Shown here in pieces: positions 25,030 through 33,585 of a DNA stretch of 51,755 bases. The first letter of the stretch is position 1. Each line of letters starts with the position of its first letter. A program made the position numbers and the translations under genes. The stretch comes from a virus. Under the pieces are notes generated by a model. It did no database searches. It saw only the letters and a program-made list of their open reading frames with translations, and was not told the DNA's origin. The stretch spans positions 1 to 51,755 of the IMG/VR virus record IMGVR_UViG_3300042434_000548; one strand, given 5' to 3'.

Positions 25030-25167
25030 ATGGATGCTTACGGGAAAGGTACGTTAACGACTGATCGGCCCCGTTGCTGGCGCTGCAATAAACTGCTAGC
25101 GGAACTTGTGACGGCACCCTGGCGAATAACGTGCCCTAGGTGTAAGGCCGCTAACAAACAGGAATAG
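25030..25167 (+). CDS. Com-like zinc ribbon protein
   Basis: A 45-residue protein with CWRCNKLLAE and ITCPRCKAAN, the two CxxC knuckles and spacing of Mu-like Com. In phage Mu, Com binds mRNA to activate translation of the DNA-modification gene mom. No mom-like gene is recognised downstream, so its RNA target here is unknown. Confidence 0.72.
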   Translation: MDAYGKGTLTTDRPRCWRCNKLLAELVTAPWRITCPRCKAANKQE

Positions 25168-25174
25168 ATACCTT

Positions 25175-26341
25175 ATGACCCTGCGTGACGAGTTCACTAA
25201 AGCGATCAAAGCCACGGAAGAGTTGACCGCCCGGAAGCGCATGTGGCAACCGGGCGTCGAATGGTTGGGCACGGAAGGCACCGTTACGACGGACGCGATT
25301 CAGGGTGACCCTGAGTGGGCGTCGATTCTGCGTGCATGGGATTTGGACCCTGACGAGTTCCAGATCATCGAACCCGTGTTGTTTAACTCATGGGGCGGTG
25401 AGGACGGGTTAACGAACCGTCAGTTTAAAGCGAAGGTTGTGCGGCGGGTTCACTCGCATGTTGACCTTGAGCCGCTGATCGCGCAGGCGATGAAGCACAA
25501 GCCGCGTAAGCGCGAGTTCACGGGTGATGCTGTGCTGAACGTTGTGCTTGCGGATTGGCAGATTGGGAAGGCTGACGGAGACGGCTTGGAGGGAACGATC
25601 CAACGGATCGTGGATGCGCGCGGTGCCGTAGTGGATCGTGTGCGGGAGTTGCGGAAGATCGGTCGCGAAGTGTCGCACCTGAACGTGCTATGGACCGGGG
25701 ACAGCGTAGAAGGTTGCGTGGGGTACTACCCGTCGCAGACGTTCGCTGTTGAGTTGGATCGCCGCGATCAGGTCAAGATTACCCGCAGGTTGTTAACGGA
25801 TTCGTTGCAAGAGTGGTCGAAGCATTTTGGGACTGTGACTGTTGCGGCTGTCGCAGGTAACCACGGAGAGAACAGGAACGCGGGGGGTAAGGCGTTCACG
25901 GGTGCGCACGATAACGATGATCTGGCGATTGTGGAACAGGTATCGGAAATCCTCGCAGCGAATGAAGAGGCGTACGGGCATGTGCGGTTCGCTGTCGCGC
26001 GCGACAACCTGACCGTTACTGTCCCGGCTGCTGGTTGGATCGTCGGCGTGACGCATGGGCATGTGACCCGTAGCGGCGCTAACGCTGAATCGAAGTTGCG
26101 GTCGTGGTGGGAGAAGCAGGCGGCGGGTAAGCAGCCGATTGGGGATGCTGACGTTCTCGTGTCTGGGCATTACCATCATCTGCGTGTCGCGGATTGGGGT
26201 GGCTGTTTCTGGTTGCAGGCACCTGCGATGGATGGTGGCTCTGAATACTGGCGCGTTGCGACGGGTGAAGTTTCGCAGCCGGGTATGCTCACGTTTGTAA
26301 CGACTACCGATCAGCGTGTGTGCGATATCGCTGTGCTGTGA
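25175..26341 (+). CDS. Calcineurin-like metallophosphoesterase
   Basis: A 388-residue protein with the five metal-binding blocks in order: ADWQIGK near residue 127, WTGDSVEG near 174, AGNHGENR near 228, GVTHGH near 292 and SGHYHH near 331. It hydrolyses phosphoester bonds with two metal ions; the target may be DNA, nucleotide or a phosphoprotein. The N-terminal 110 residues are helical and could bind DNA. Similar enzymes occur in phage structural regions with unclear roles. Confidence 0.85.
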   Translation: MTLRDEFTKAIKATEELTARKRMWQPGVEWLGTEGTVTTDAIQGDPEWASILRAWDLDPDEFQIIEPVLFNSWGGEDGLTNRQFKAKVVRRVHSHVDLEPLIAQAMKHKPRKREFTGDAVLNVVLADWQIGKADGDGLEGTIQRIVDARGAVVDRVRELRKIGREVSHLNVLWTGDSVEGCVGYYPSQTFAVELDRRDQVKITRRLLTDSLQEWSKHFGTVTVAAVAGNHGENRNAGGKAFTGAHDNDDLAIVEQVSEILAANEEAYGHVRFAVARDNLTVTVPAAGWIVGVTHGHVTRSGANAESKLRSWWEKQAAGKQPIGDADVLVSGHYHHLRVADWGGCFWLQAPAMDGGSEYWRVATGEVSQPGMLTFVTTTDQRVCDIAVL

Positions 26342-26353
26342 AAGGGGCCGGGT

Positions 26354-26500
26354 GTGATTTGTGCTGACTGCAAGGCAGGTGGCGATCTTAACGCGGCGGG
26401 TGATGTGGCGGCTGCCGCGCTGTGTCATGGGCGGTGCCGTTGGGCTGCTGGTAGTTGTTTCTGTCAGCACGCGGTAGGCAGGTATGGACGACTCTCCTAG
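26354..26500 (+). CDS. Small Cys/His-rich protein
   Basis: A 48-residue protein with GTG start, containing CADC near the N-terminus and CHGRC with CFCQH near residues 24-39. It probably folds around one or two zinc ions. It overlaps the glycosyltransferase gene by 17 bases. Confidence 0.65.
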   Translation: MICADCKAGGDLNAAGDVAAAALCHGRCRWAAGSCFCQHAVGRYGRLS

Positions 26501-27545
26501 CGTCGCGTTCATTAGCGGCGACTGGAACACACAGGTAGACCCACCTGAGGCTAACGGGTGCGCGTATTACCGTCAGGTGCTTCCGTGTCGGCTGCTACAG
26601 GCGCAGGGGTTTGATGCGATGGTGGGGCAGCCGCGTCCCCATGACCCTATGGGGATTGGGTTAGCGAAGGATGACGGTGCCCTATTCGGGTTCGACGTTA
26701 ACGTTTACAAACTTATGATGCACGCGAGTGTGCCACAACTGTTTAACGTCATGCAGGCCAAAGGTCAGACAGTCGCGGTAGACATAGACGATTTCCATTT
26801 CGATCTGCATAAAGAGAACGTTGCGTATGCGGCGACTAACCCGCACACGAACCCGACGAATAACCGCATGTGGTATGAGATCGGGATACGGCAGGCAGAT
26901 TTCGTTACGGTGTCTACGGCGTTCCTCGCGGATTTCTACGGGCGCAGGTGTCGGGATGTTCGTTTGGTTCGTAACGCTGTGGAGACTGACAGGTTCACTC
27001 CCGTGCAGCAGCCTGAGTCGCCTACGTTCGGATGGTTGGGTGGCACGCTGTGGCGGTCAGGGGATATCGAAATGTTGCGGGACTGGTTGCCCGATTTCGC
27101 GAAGACACACGGAATCCGTGTACATCATGCGGGGCACATCCCCGGTGACCCCCGGCATTTTGCCGTGCGCGCGGGACTGGCGCGGGTGGATACCGGACCC
27201 ATGCAAACCATTAGCAATGTGCCTCAGATGATGCACTCGTTTCATGTGGGGCTTGTGCCGCTCGCGCCGGGGGCGTTTAACGAAGCGAAGTCGTACCTGA
27301 AAGGGCTTGAGTATGCGGCGGCGGGTATCCCGTTCATCGCCACGCCCACAGAGGAATACAGGGTGCTAGCGGCGTCGGGGGTGGGGAGGCTAGCGTCTAC
27401 CCCGGCTGAGTGGCGCGACCACGCTACGGCCCTCCTAGACCCGTCTACGCGTATCGCGGAGGCGAAGCGCAACCGGGAGATCGTGCAGGAACAATTCGAT
27501 ATCAAAGGGATGGGGGAGGCATGGGCTACCGCGATCACTTCCTAA
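26484..27545 (+). CDS. GT-B glycosyltransferase (family 4/1-like)
   Basis: A 353-residue protein with two Rossmann-like halves. The N-terminal half has ANGCAYYRQVLPCRLLQAQG, and the C-terminal half has FGWLGGTLWRSGDIEML, VPLAPGAFNEAKSYLKGLEY and AAAGIPFIATP, the donor-binding E-x7-E-like region of GT4. It transfers a sugar from a nucleotide donor. It sits with a methyltransferase and lies just before a virion-like protein, so it may decorate the virion. Confidence 0.85.
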   Translation: MDDSPSVAFISGDWNTQVDPPEANGCAYYRQVLPCRLLQAQGFDAMVGQPRPHDPMGIGLAKDDGALFGFDVNVYKLMMHASVPQLFNVMQAKGQTVAVDIDDFHFDLHKENVAYAATNPHTNPTNNRMWYEIGIRQADFVTVSTAFLADFYGRRCRDVRLVRNAVETDRFTPVQQPESPTFGWLGGTLWRSGDIEMLRDWLPDFAKTHGIRVHHAGHIPGDPRHFAVRAGLARVDTGPMQTISNVPQMMHSFHVGLVPLAPGAFNEAKSYLKGLEYAAAGIPFIATPTEEYRVLAASGVGRLASTPAEWRDHATALLDPSTRIAEAKRNREIVQEQFDIKGMGEAWATAITS

Positions 27546-28126
27546 ACCACGCAGGCTGCATTGCGGTGCAGAATGAAGCGACGATACATGCACTAGACCG
27601 CAGTATCCCGATGCGCTCCCTCGCGATGCTACTCATCGGCATAGGTAACGGTGGGGCGGTGGAAATCTGGCGCAACGCTCTCCCAGACGGCTCAAGTGTT
27701 ACCGCGCTAGATGGTGACCCTGCCGCTGCCGCGCTCCCCGGACTAGGCGTTATCGGATGCGATACGAAAGACCGTATCGCCATGAGACACGCACTCAAGG
27801 GTCAATGGTTCGATGTAGTCATTGACAGCACGGGCACGATGCAGCCGTACGCGTGGCCTTTCCTGCGCCCCGGTGGGATTCTCATTTATGAAGGATATGT
27901 TCCAGAAATGATAATGATGCTGGCACGCGACCTGGCACTAGGTGACGATTCGTGGCTGCCCATCGAAGAGGTCATGCGCGTAGATGTGTACCAGCCGTGT
28001 GCGGTCGTGGAGAAACGGAACCCTAGGGTTGTGCCCTACCTTGACGTAATGACCGGGAATTTCGCGGACGTTACCCCGGAGAGTGTGTATTACGCGGCGG
28101 GGGCGAAGCGCGTTATCCCCGCGTAG
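27521..28126 (+). CDS. Methyltransferase-like protein
   Basis: A 201-residue protein. The motif LIGIGNGGAVEIW near residue 36 is the S-adenosylmethionine GxGxGG loop, followed by an acidic strand end (TALDGDP) and later WFDVVIDST. It probably methylates a sugar or small acceptor together with the preceding glycosyltransferase, which it overlaps by 25 bases. I chose the ATG at 27521; longer reading frames lie inside the upstream gene. Confidence 0.72.
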   Translation: MGYRDHFLNHAGCIAVQNEATIHALDRSIPMRSLAMLLIGIGNGGAVEIWRNALPDGSSVTALDGDPAAAALPGLGVIGCDTKDRIAMRHALKGQWFDVVIDSTGTMQPYAWPFLRPGGILIYEGYVPEMIMMLARDLALGDDSWLPIEEVMRVDVYQPCAVVEKRNPRVVPYLDVMTGNFADVTPESVYYAAGAKRVIPA

Positions 28127-28135
28127 ACTAGGAAC

Positions 28136-28675
28136 GTGGCGAACTACTGGCGTAAGCGTGCCTATCAGCAATCCGCAACGGAACCGGATGGGCTGTCGAA
28201 GCGTGGGCTTGTTTATTTGATGAGCGAGTTTTTCCAGGTGGGCGCTAACGCTAGCGTGTATTTCGCCCTAGACACGAACGGCAAAGAGGTCGAATTTCAG
28301 TTCTATGAGATCAGTAGTAATCAGTCTGAGATTCGCGCGTCCCTGATCGAAGACCCCGCGACGGTGACGCAATACAACTACATCACGCCACGGAACCTGA
28401 ACCGAAAGTTTCCCGATAGTGCTACGGCGTCGTTGTCTGCTGCGAGCGCGGTTACGGGCGGGACGGTAGTGGCGACGGAACTGCTGGGCAGTACGACTAA
28501 GGCGGGTGGGGAGATCACATCGCAGAAAATCCATACGCTGCGCGACGGCACGGTTTACGTTATGCGGTTCGTTAATGTGTCGAATCAGGCAACGACCTGT
28601 CACATGAATCTTGGTTGGTCGGAGAATGATCCTGCGGTGTTCCGTTTGATTGACCCGGTAGACCCCGCTTCCTAG
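28136..28675 (+). CDS. Hypothetical protein, possible virion component
   Basis: A 179-residue, GTG-start protein with TAGACT six bases upstream. It is Ser/Thr/Ala-rich and beta-like in its second half. It ends the rightward block and converges with the minus gene at 28672, sharing the bases CTAG of both stops. No family recognised. Confidence 0.62.
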   Translation: MANYWRKRAYQQSATEPDGLSKRGLVYLMSEFFQVGANASVYFALDTNGKEVEFQFYEISSNQSEIRASLIEDPATVTQYNYITPRNLNRKFPDSATASLSAASAVTGGTVVATELLGSTTKAGGEITSQKIHTLRDGTVYVMRFVNVSNQATTCHMNLGWSENDPAVFRLIDPVDPAS

Positions 28676-28884
28676 GCTCTCGCGGCCTTGCTGTACTCCC
28701 CGTACTCCCGCATTTCGTCAATCGTGAGGGAATCCAACAACGCGTAAAAGCGAACCTTGTCGCTCTCATAGGATTTGGTTGCACGCTCCCGCTCCCAATT
28801 CGTCGGCGCGAGGGCGCGTGCCGCGCCAGAAACACGGAGCGCGTTTTCTAGGTTCAGCATCTTGTCGAACTTCCGGGTGTCCAT
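28672..28884 (-). CDS. Small hypothetical protein, LDSLT family
   Basis: A 70-residue helical protein with GAGAGGAT before the ATG at 28884. Its C-terminus (ALLDSLTIDEMREYGEYSKA) matches that of the protein at 36069 (LTALDSLTPDEMTAYRKW), so they are paralogues. Last gene of the operon from promoter D. Confidence 0.68.
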   Translation of the reverse strand: MDTRKFDKMLNLENALRVSGAARALAPTNWERERATKSYESDKVRFYALLDSLTIDEMREYGEYSKAARA

Positions 28885-28915
28885 CGTGGCTATCCTCTCG
28901 CGTCCTGCTGCGCCC

Positions 28916-29311
28916 CTAGGCGGGGACGCAGCCCTTGCCCTCGCATCCGTAGCAGACGTAGCCGGGCCACGCCTGCGACCCGCCTGCGCCGCCACAGCGA
29001 CCGCATGAGCGCATCCCCTGCGCTGCCCACTCTGCTTCCTTGGCTGCCCAATGCGCTGCGCGCTCGCGCTGTTCGTCTGTGACCTCAGGGCGCGGGGCGC
29101 GACGGGCGGAGATCATTTCGCGTGCCTCACGGCGGCGGTAGCGGTCGCACGCGTAGGTGTGGATGACGATGCTTTCACCGTCGATCTCATACTCACTCGC
29201 GCCGCTGATCGGCTCTGAGCAATACACGGCGCGTCGATCTAGCACGCCTGCGTGAGCGTCCACGGCGGTGCCACACGCGGTGCAGATTCCGGGGTAGCGG
29301 TTCGTTGTCAT
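28916..29311 (-). CDS. Zinc-finger protein with DnaJ-like Cys motif
   Basis: A 131-residue protein starting in a TGATG overlap. It has ICTACG at residue 9 and, at the C-terminus, SCGRCGGAGG and CYGCEGKGC, the CxxCxGxG repeats of DnaJ-type zinc fingers. A helical, Glu/Arg-rich middle links them. It may bind a protein or nucleic acid; exact role unknown. Confidence 0.72.
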   Translation of the reverse strand: MTTNRYPGICTACGTAVDAHAGVLDRRAVYCSEPISGASEYEIDGESIVIHTYACDRYRRREAREMISARRAPRPEVTDEQRERAAHWAAKEAEWAAQGMRSCGRCGGAGGSQAWPGYVCYGCEGKGCVPA

Positions 29312-29526
29312 CACTTGCCCCCAATCGCGTCGCGTCCAGCGGCGGTCAGGTTCCAACCGCTCTCGCTAGCCCATTCGATCAGGCCACGGGCAGACAGTTT
29401 CTCCGTCATCTGCCACGCGACGCCATGACCGATCCAGTAGGTGCAGCAGCCGCCTGCCGCGACTGTGTTTGCGTCAATAACGCGCAGCGCGTCAATCGCC
29501 TTGCGGGTCAGTTTCGTTTCGCTCAT
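29311..29526 (-). CDS. Small winged-helix-like protein from a leaderless promoter
   Basis: A 71-residue protein beginning MSETKLTRKAIDALRVID and ending ARGLIEWASESGWNLTAAGR. The pattern (helix, helix, beta hairpin 'wing') resembles MarR/PadR-like small winged helices. The ATG is six bases after TTAACT of promoter D, with no ribosome site. It is a candidate regulator of the promoter family, but this is inference. Confidence 0.65.
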   Translation of the reverse strand: MSETKLTRKAIDALRVIDANTVAAGGCCTYWIGHGVAWQMTEKLSARGLIEWASESGWNLTAAGRDAIGGK

Positions 29527-29532
29527 GGGTCT

Positions 29533-29561
29533 AGTTAAACAGCCTGAGGCTGTACCGTCAA
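29533..29561 (-). promoter_or_regulatory. CAG-N7-CTG promoter D (leaderless)
   Basis: TTGACG, spacer gtacagcctcaggctgt, TTAACT, then six bases and ATG. CAGCCTCAGGCTG is almost a perfect palindrome, the best operator-like copy. Upstream, GGACATA, GGAAACT and GGAATCC boxes start at 29600, 29591 and 29580 on the minus strand. Confidence 0.82.
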
Positions 29562-29631
29562 GCCCAAATCGGGGGATTCCTAAAAGTTTCCGTTATGTCC
29601 GTTTTCCCGCGAGGGGTAGAAACGAGAAAGC

Positions 29632-29657
29632 CCCCGCCTCAGGGGGATAAGGCGGGG
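29632..29657 (-). terminator. Hairpin terminator after the lipoprotein gene
   Basis: CCCCGCCT (29632-29639) pairs with AGGCGGGG (29650-29657). On the minus strand it is followed by GCTTTCTC. It separates the lipoprotein operon from promoter D. The stretch 29665-29760 shows no gene. Confidence 0.65.
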
Positions 29658-29760
29658 ACTCTCTCTGACCCTTTTGGAGACTTACTAGCGGCGCTCCGTG
29701 GTACCGCACTCATAGTCAAGCAGACCCGCTAACCCCACGCAAGGGCTACCCGTCAGTAAC

Positions 29761-30117
29761 TTACGACTCGTGCCACGGGCAATACACGACGACAGCAGCA
29801 GCCACAAGCGCAGCCGCCTCACGCTCCGTAAACCCCGAATCCACCGCGACCAACGCTAGAACAGCCTTGTCATACCCGTCATCTAGCGCGCCACAAATCG
29901 ACCTGCCTACTTCGATGCTGGTTTCCCGGCTAGCCCTGATCCCCTCAGACGCAAGCAGCGACAGGTACAGGTCATCGTCATCCGTCGCGCGCTCAGGCGC
30001 GGGAACTGGCGCGGGTGCCTCTTCCGTTACCGTGACGGTTGCCTGCGGGACAGCAGCGGGACGCACGCACCCCGAAACGACGAACGCGACGATAGCAAGT
30101 GCAATCAGATACTTCAT
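29761..30117 (-). CDS. DUF732-type lipoprotein
   Basis: A 118-residue protein with GAGGAT before the ATG. Residues 1-17 are a lipoprotein signal (MKYLIALAIVAFVVSGC) with the lipobox VSGC. A Pro/Ala/Glu linker follows, then a DUF732-like domain: LYLSLLASEGI, VGRSICGALDDG and AALVAAAVVVYCP, with a likely Cys-Cys bridge. DUF732 proteins are mostly actinobacterial and exported. In a phage, a surface lipoprotein could exclude superinfecting phages; that role is inferred. Confidence 0.78.
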   Translation of the reverse strand: MKYLIALAIVAFVVSGCVRPAAVPQATVTVTEEAPAPVPAPERATDDDDLYLSLLASEGIRASRETSIEVGRSICGALDDGYDKAVLALVAVDSGFTEREAAALVAAAVVVYCPWHES

Positions 30118-30125
30118 GGTTATCC

Positions 30126-31136
30126 TCACAGGTTCAGCCATTGCGGGTGATCCAACGTCCACCGCACGGTACGTTCCAACGATTGTTCTAGTGATAGGGG
30201 CGCTTTCCATCCGGCATCGCTGATCTTCGACCCGTCAAGCGCGTACCTGAGATCGTGACCGGGGCGGGAGGAATGGAAATCTACGAGGTCATAGCGCAGC
30301 GGTTTGCCTAGACAGTCAGCGACCATCTGCGCCATTTCCAGATTCGTTACTTCCCGCTCTCCGACAACGTGCCATTTCGCCGGGGTGGGAGATTCCCAGA
30401 ATGTCGGGGCGTCCTGCGTGAGCGCGAACAGCAACGCGTCAGCCTGATTCCTCGCGTGCAGGTAGAACCGGGAACCGATCACGCCTTCCGGGGATGCGTG
30501 GATGGGGACAGGCTCTCCCGCGATCACGCGTTGCATCACCATCGGCACGAACTTTTCGGGGTCTTGCATTTCCCCAATAATGTTCATCGTGTTCGTGATC
30601 ACTAGCGGCATATCGTATGTACGCCAGTACGCGTAACCGATAGACTCTTGCGCCGCTTTAGACGCGCTATACGGGTTCGATGGTAGGTACTGATCGGTCC
30701 ACTCTTTGTGTGCGTGGCCCGGTGCTGCTGGCCCGTACACTTCATCGGTCGAAACATGCAGGATGCGTTTAATGTCGCGGCGTCGCGCAAACTCGAAAAC
30801 GTTAACCGCTAGGGATACGTTGTTTTCGATGAACGGCGCAGGGTGCGTTATCGACCTGTCCACATGGGAGTCAGATGCGACGTTCAGAATGTAGTCAATC
30901 TCCCCGATTTCATAGTTCAGTACGCTGCTGAACGGCGCGGTGAGGTCGTGCGTGATCACGGTTACCCGCTGATAGTCGTCGTCCAACCCGGCTACGGCGT
31001 ACCGGATGCGGTCTGTGATGCCGCGATGCCGGAACGAGACAAGGCACACGATCTCATCGTTCGTGTTTGTCAGTAGGTGTCTGAGAACGTGGGAGCCGAC
31101 GAACCCGCTAGCCCCTGTCAGTAGTACCCGTGCCAC
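30126..31136 (-). CDS. dTDP-glucose 4,6-dehydratase-like protein
   Basis: A 336-residue extended short-chain dehydrogenase. TGASGFVGSH at residue 7 binds NAD, HVSTDEVYG near residue 130 holds the Thr-Asp-Glu of RmlB-type dehydratases, and YSASKAA near 157 holds Tyr-x-x-x-Lys. RmlB converts dTDP-glucose to the 4-keto-6-deoxy sugar, the entry to rhamnose and related deoxy sugars. It lies apart from the other glycan genes, next to the terminase. Confidence 0.87.
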   Translation of the reverse strand: MARVLLTGASGFVGSHVLRHLLTNTNDEIVCLVSFRHRGITDRIRYAVAGLDDDYQRVTVITHDLTAPFSSVLNYEIGEIDYILNVASDSHVDRSITHPAPFIENNVSLAVNVFEFARRRDIKRILHVSTDEVYGPAAPGHAHKEWTDQYLPSNPYSASKAAQESIGYAYWRTYDMPLVITNTMNIIGEMQDPEKFVPMVMQRVIAGEPVPIHASPEGVIGSRFYLHARNQADALLFALTQDAPTFWESPTPAKWHVVGEREVTNLEMAQMVADCLGKPLRYDLVDFHSSRPGHDLRYALDGSKISDAGWKAPLSLEQSLERTVRWTLDHPQWLNL

Positions 31137-31149
31137 GGGCTGCCCCTTC

Positions 31150-32700
31150 CTAAATCCATTCGCTCTGCTGTGTGATGCTCAATGGCGGCGCAATGCCGTA
31201 ACTGCGTGTCGGCGGTTCGAACATCGCTAACAATACGGCTTCCGCGCGGTCGGGAGAGTTAACGCCGCGCCGCTTCATATCGGCTTTCGATTCGATCTGC
31301 AAACGACCGGAAGCGTTAGCGCGGTAGGTGGGTGCCGCTAACTGTGCAATCACCTTCCGGTCTACGGCTAGCGTGCAATCCTGTTCCCCATCGCCGTCAG
31401 GTTGCAGCAGCGTCCGCAGATTCCACCACATTTCGGCGCGCTGGTTCGCGAACTTCTCCGAATCGTAGGCACGTTCTGCGACGTTCACGGCGACTATATC
31501 TGCGCTGTGTCTGCCTTCCTTGCCCCACTCTTGCAGCAGACTGGTCACGCCCCATCCGACGCCGATAGCGTCGATCTTCACGCGCACTTTCTCTGCGATG
31601 CCGCGTTCAGCGTGGGACGTTTGCGCGCGGTGGATGTGTTCCAGCACGGTCCCCGCAACCGCAACAGCGTTATCGTTATTCGTGGATGTGTGAACGATGT
31701 GCGTGCAGAGCCCGTCTGCCCGTGCGATAACGAACTCGTCGCCACCATCGGCAGCAACGTCCACACCCAACCGCACCCTGCCTTCATCGGGAACGCTGTC
31801 AATGACAGCACTCTCCACCCAATCGACGGGAATGGTTGCGTTAGTGGTTGTGCGGGGGAAGCGCGCGAGTACACGCGCCTGAACGAACGGCGCATCCGGC
31901 CCGAACTCTTTAATAACGTCGTTCACCCAATCGGGACTGACAAGATTTTTCGCCCAATCGCCCACGACTTCACCCGTGAAATTAGGTGTCGAATACGCGT
32001 CAATCGGGATCACGTTGTACAGGTCGCTATTACAGGCACGTTCGAACCATGAACCTGTCTGATCTGTCGGCGGGTTACCCAACAACAGCAGGCGTGTATG
32101 CCCACCCGTCATAAGGGCTTCGATAGCGTTACCGATGATCTGCGAGATACCGCCTGCCTCGTCCACCACGATAAGCAAATGTTCCGCGTGGATACCCTGC
32201 ACAGCGGCTTCATTATGGTCGGCGGCAGAGAAACCGTCAGCGATAACGATATCGTCTATCTTCCACTCCGTTGTCAGCACTTCACCGGGAAGGTTGTGTG
32301 CGGCGTGGAGTCTGCGAATGTGGGGCCACAGAATCCCGCGCACCTGACGGAACGTGGAAGCCGTCGTAACGACGCGCACTTTGTCGGCGGGATGCACCGC
32401 GACCCACCACGCGATAGCGCGCGCAGCAATGTGTGACTTTCCGGGGGAGTGGCAGGCGGGGACGGCGGTGCGTTTGTTGTCCCGCACGGAGTTCAGAATT
32501 TCTACCTGCTTGCTCCACACGGATTCGCCTAGCCCATCGGTCACGAACTTTACGGGATCGTTCCGGTACGGCAACCAGCGCGGGTCCACGCCTTGATGAA
32601 TTACATTCCGCAATGCTAGTAACTGTTCGCGGTCTAGTTGCATGAGAGCGGCTGCACGCTTGTCACGCGGAGCCGCTAACAGAATGTCGTTAGGATTCAT
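31150..32700 (-). CDS. Terminase large subunit
   Basis: A 516-residue packaging motor. Walker A is CHSPGKS (residues 83-89) and Walker B is LLIVVDE (175-181). The C-terminal RNase-H-like nuclease starts with RLGVDVAADGGDE, placing a metal Asp near 314. It pumps DNA into the prohead and cuts it. It is encoded opposite in strand to the portal and about 18 kb from it on this map, unlike the usual terminase-portal order. Confidence 0.9.
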   Translation of the reverse strand: MNPNDILLAAPRDKRAAALMQLDREQLLALRNVIHQGVDPRWLPYRNDPVKFVTDGLGESVWSKQVEILNSVRDNKRTAVPACHSPGKSHIAARAIAWWVAVHPADKVRVVTTASTFRQVRGILWPHIRRLHAAHNLPGEVLTTEWKIDDIVIADGFSAADHNEAAVQGIHAEHLLIVVDEAGGISQIIGNAIEALMTGGHTRLLLLGNPPTDQTGSWFERACNSDLYNVIPIDAYSTPNFTGEVVGDWAKNLVSPDWVNDVIKEFGPDAPFVQARVLARFPRTTTNATIPVDWVESAVIDSVPDEGRVRLGVDVAADGGDEFVIARADGLCTHIVHTSTNNDNAVAVAGTVLEHIHRAQTSHAERGIAEKVRVKIDAIGVGWGVTSLLQEWGKEGRHSADIVAVNVAERAYDSEKFANQRAEMWWNLRTLLQPDGDGEQDCTLAVDRKVIAQLAAPTYRANASGRLQIESKADMKRRGVNSPDRAEAVLLAMFEPPTRSYGIAPPLSITQQSEWI

Positions 32701-33160
32701 CCTCGTTATCGTCCATCGCCTCTAGCACGGACAGCAATTCGTTAACGAGTTCCTGCTTCGATACTTCCACCTGAACGGGACCGTTATCGGGTCCGGTGAT
32801 TTCGGTTCGCATGTGCCTGCCGAAAAATGCGGGGGCGGTGCGTTCCAGATACCACGCGGCTGCCTGCCAGTTTTTCGGCGCTGCATCTTGGATCATTTGC
32901 AGGTTCGTGGTGATTGCCTCTGACCGGGCGCGGTCTACGTCCATCATAAAATCTAGGTAACGCTGCTGCATTTCGTCTAGTTCCTCGCCTGCTTCCTGTA
33001 TAGCAAGGGCGGCTTCACCTTTGCGCAACCATTCATAGATTGTGCTGCGTGCGATGCCTGCTGTGGATGCGGCGTGTTCGACGTAGTTCCCTAGGCGCAA
33101 ACTCTGAACAATGTGTGCGTGAACTTCCGGCGTTAGCCGGGGCTTGTGTGGGCGCGCCAT
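32690..33160 (-). CDS. Terminase small subunit
   Basis: A 156-residue protein with an N-terminal helix-turn-helix (AASTAGIARSTIYEWLRKGE) that would recognise the packaging site, a coiled middle and an acidic tail. It overlaps the large-subunit gene by 11 bases. AGGAG precedes the start. Confidence 0.82.
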   Translation of the reverse strand: MARPHKPRLTPEVHAHIVQSLRLGNYVEHAASTAGIARSTIYEWLRKGEAALAIQEAGEELDEMQQRYLDFMMDVDRARSEAITTNLQMIQDAAPKNWQAAAWYLERTAPAFFGRHMRTEITGPDNGPVQVEVSKQELVNELLSVLEAMDDNEDES

Positions 33161-33215
33161 AGCAACTACTCCTAACGGTCGGGGGATTGTGGCCCACGCA
33201 CAGCATAACGCATGG

Positions 33216-33452
33216 CTAGTAGTCGCCGCGTGCTACGCCTGTTGCGTGCGCTGCGTGTATCCAAATGTCGGGGCGCTCTTTCTGCCCGTCCTCATAGTTG
33301 AGAAAGTCGATACGAACCCAACGTGACTCTAGGTGTCCTGCAAGATCAGCGATAGCGTTAGCAGCGTCCTCGCGTCCTTTGCGGTAGCCCTCTATTGCGC
33401 CGCGTTCATACGCCTCGTCTACGACTCTGTAAATGTCCTGTTCGCTAGCCAT
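33216..33452 (-). CDS. Small hypothetical protein
   Basis: A 78-residue protein with a helical first half (EAYERGAIEGYRKGREDAAN) like many small actinophage early proteins. GGGAGG precedes the ATG, which overlaps the preceding gene by 8 bases. Confidence 0.66.
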   Translation of the reverse strand: MASEQDIYRVVDEAYERGAIEGYRKGREDAANAIADLAGHLESRWVRIDFLNYEDGQKERPDIWIHAAHATGVARGDY

Positions 33453-33585
33453 TGTGTTTCCCTCCCTTCATATATTTGGTTAGACAATCTTTCGAACAGA
33501 AATCCAACATTTCGTCATGCACGCGGAAGATCGTCAACATGGAGTTACGCGGTAGTTCCTTCCGGCACATGCGACACGACAGCAT
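33445..33585 (-). CDS. Small zinc-finger protein
   Basis: A 46-residue protein with CRMC at residue 4 and FCSKDCLTKY at about 29, the C-x2-C...C-x3-C pattern of a MYM/treble-clef finger. It starts in a TAATG overlap. Confidence 0.66.
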   Translation of the reverse strand: MLSCRMCRKELPRNSMLTIFRVHDEMLDFCSKDCLTKYMKGGKHNG

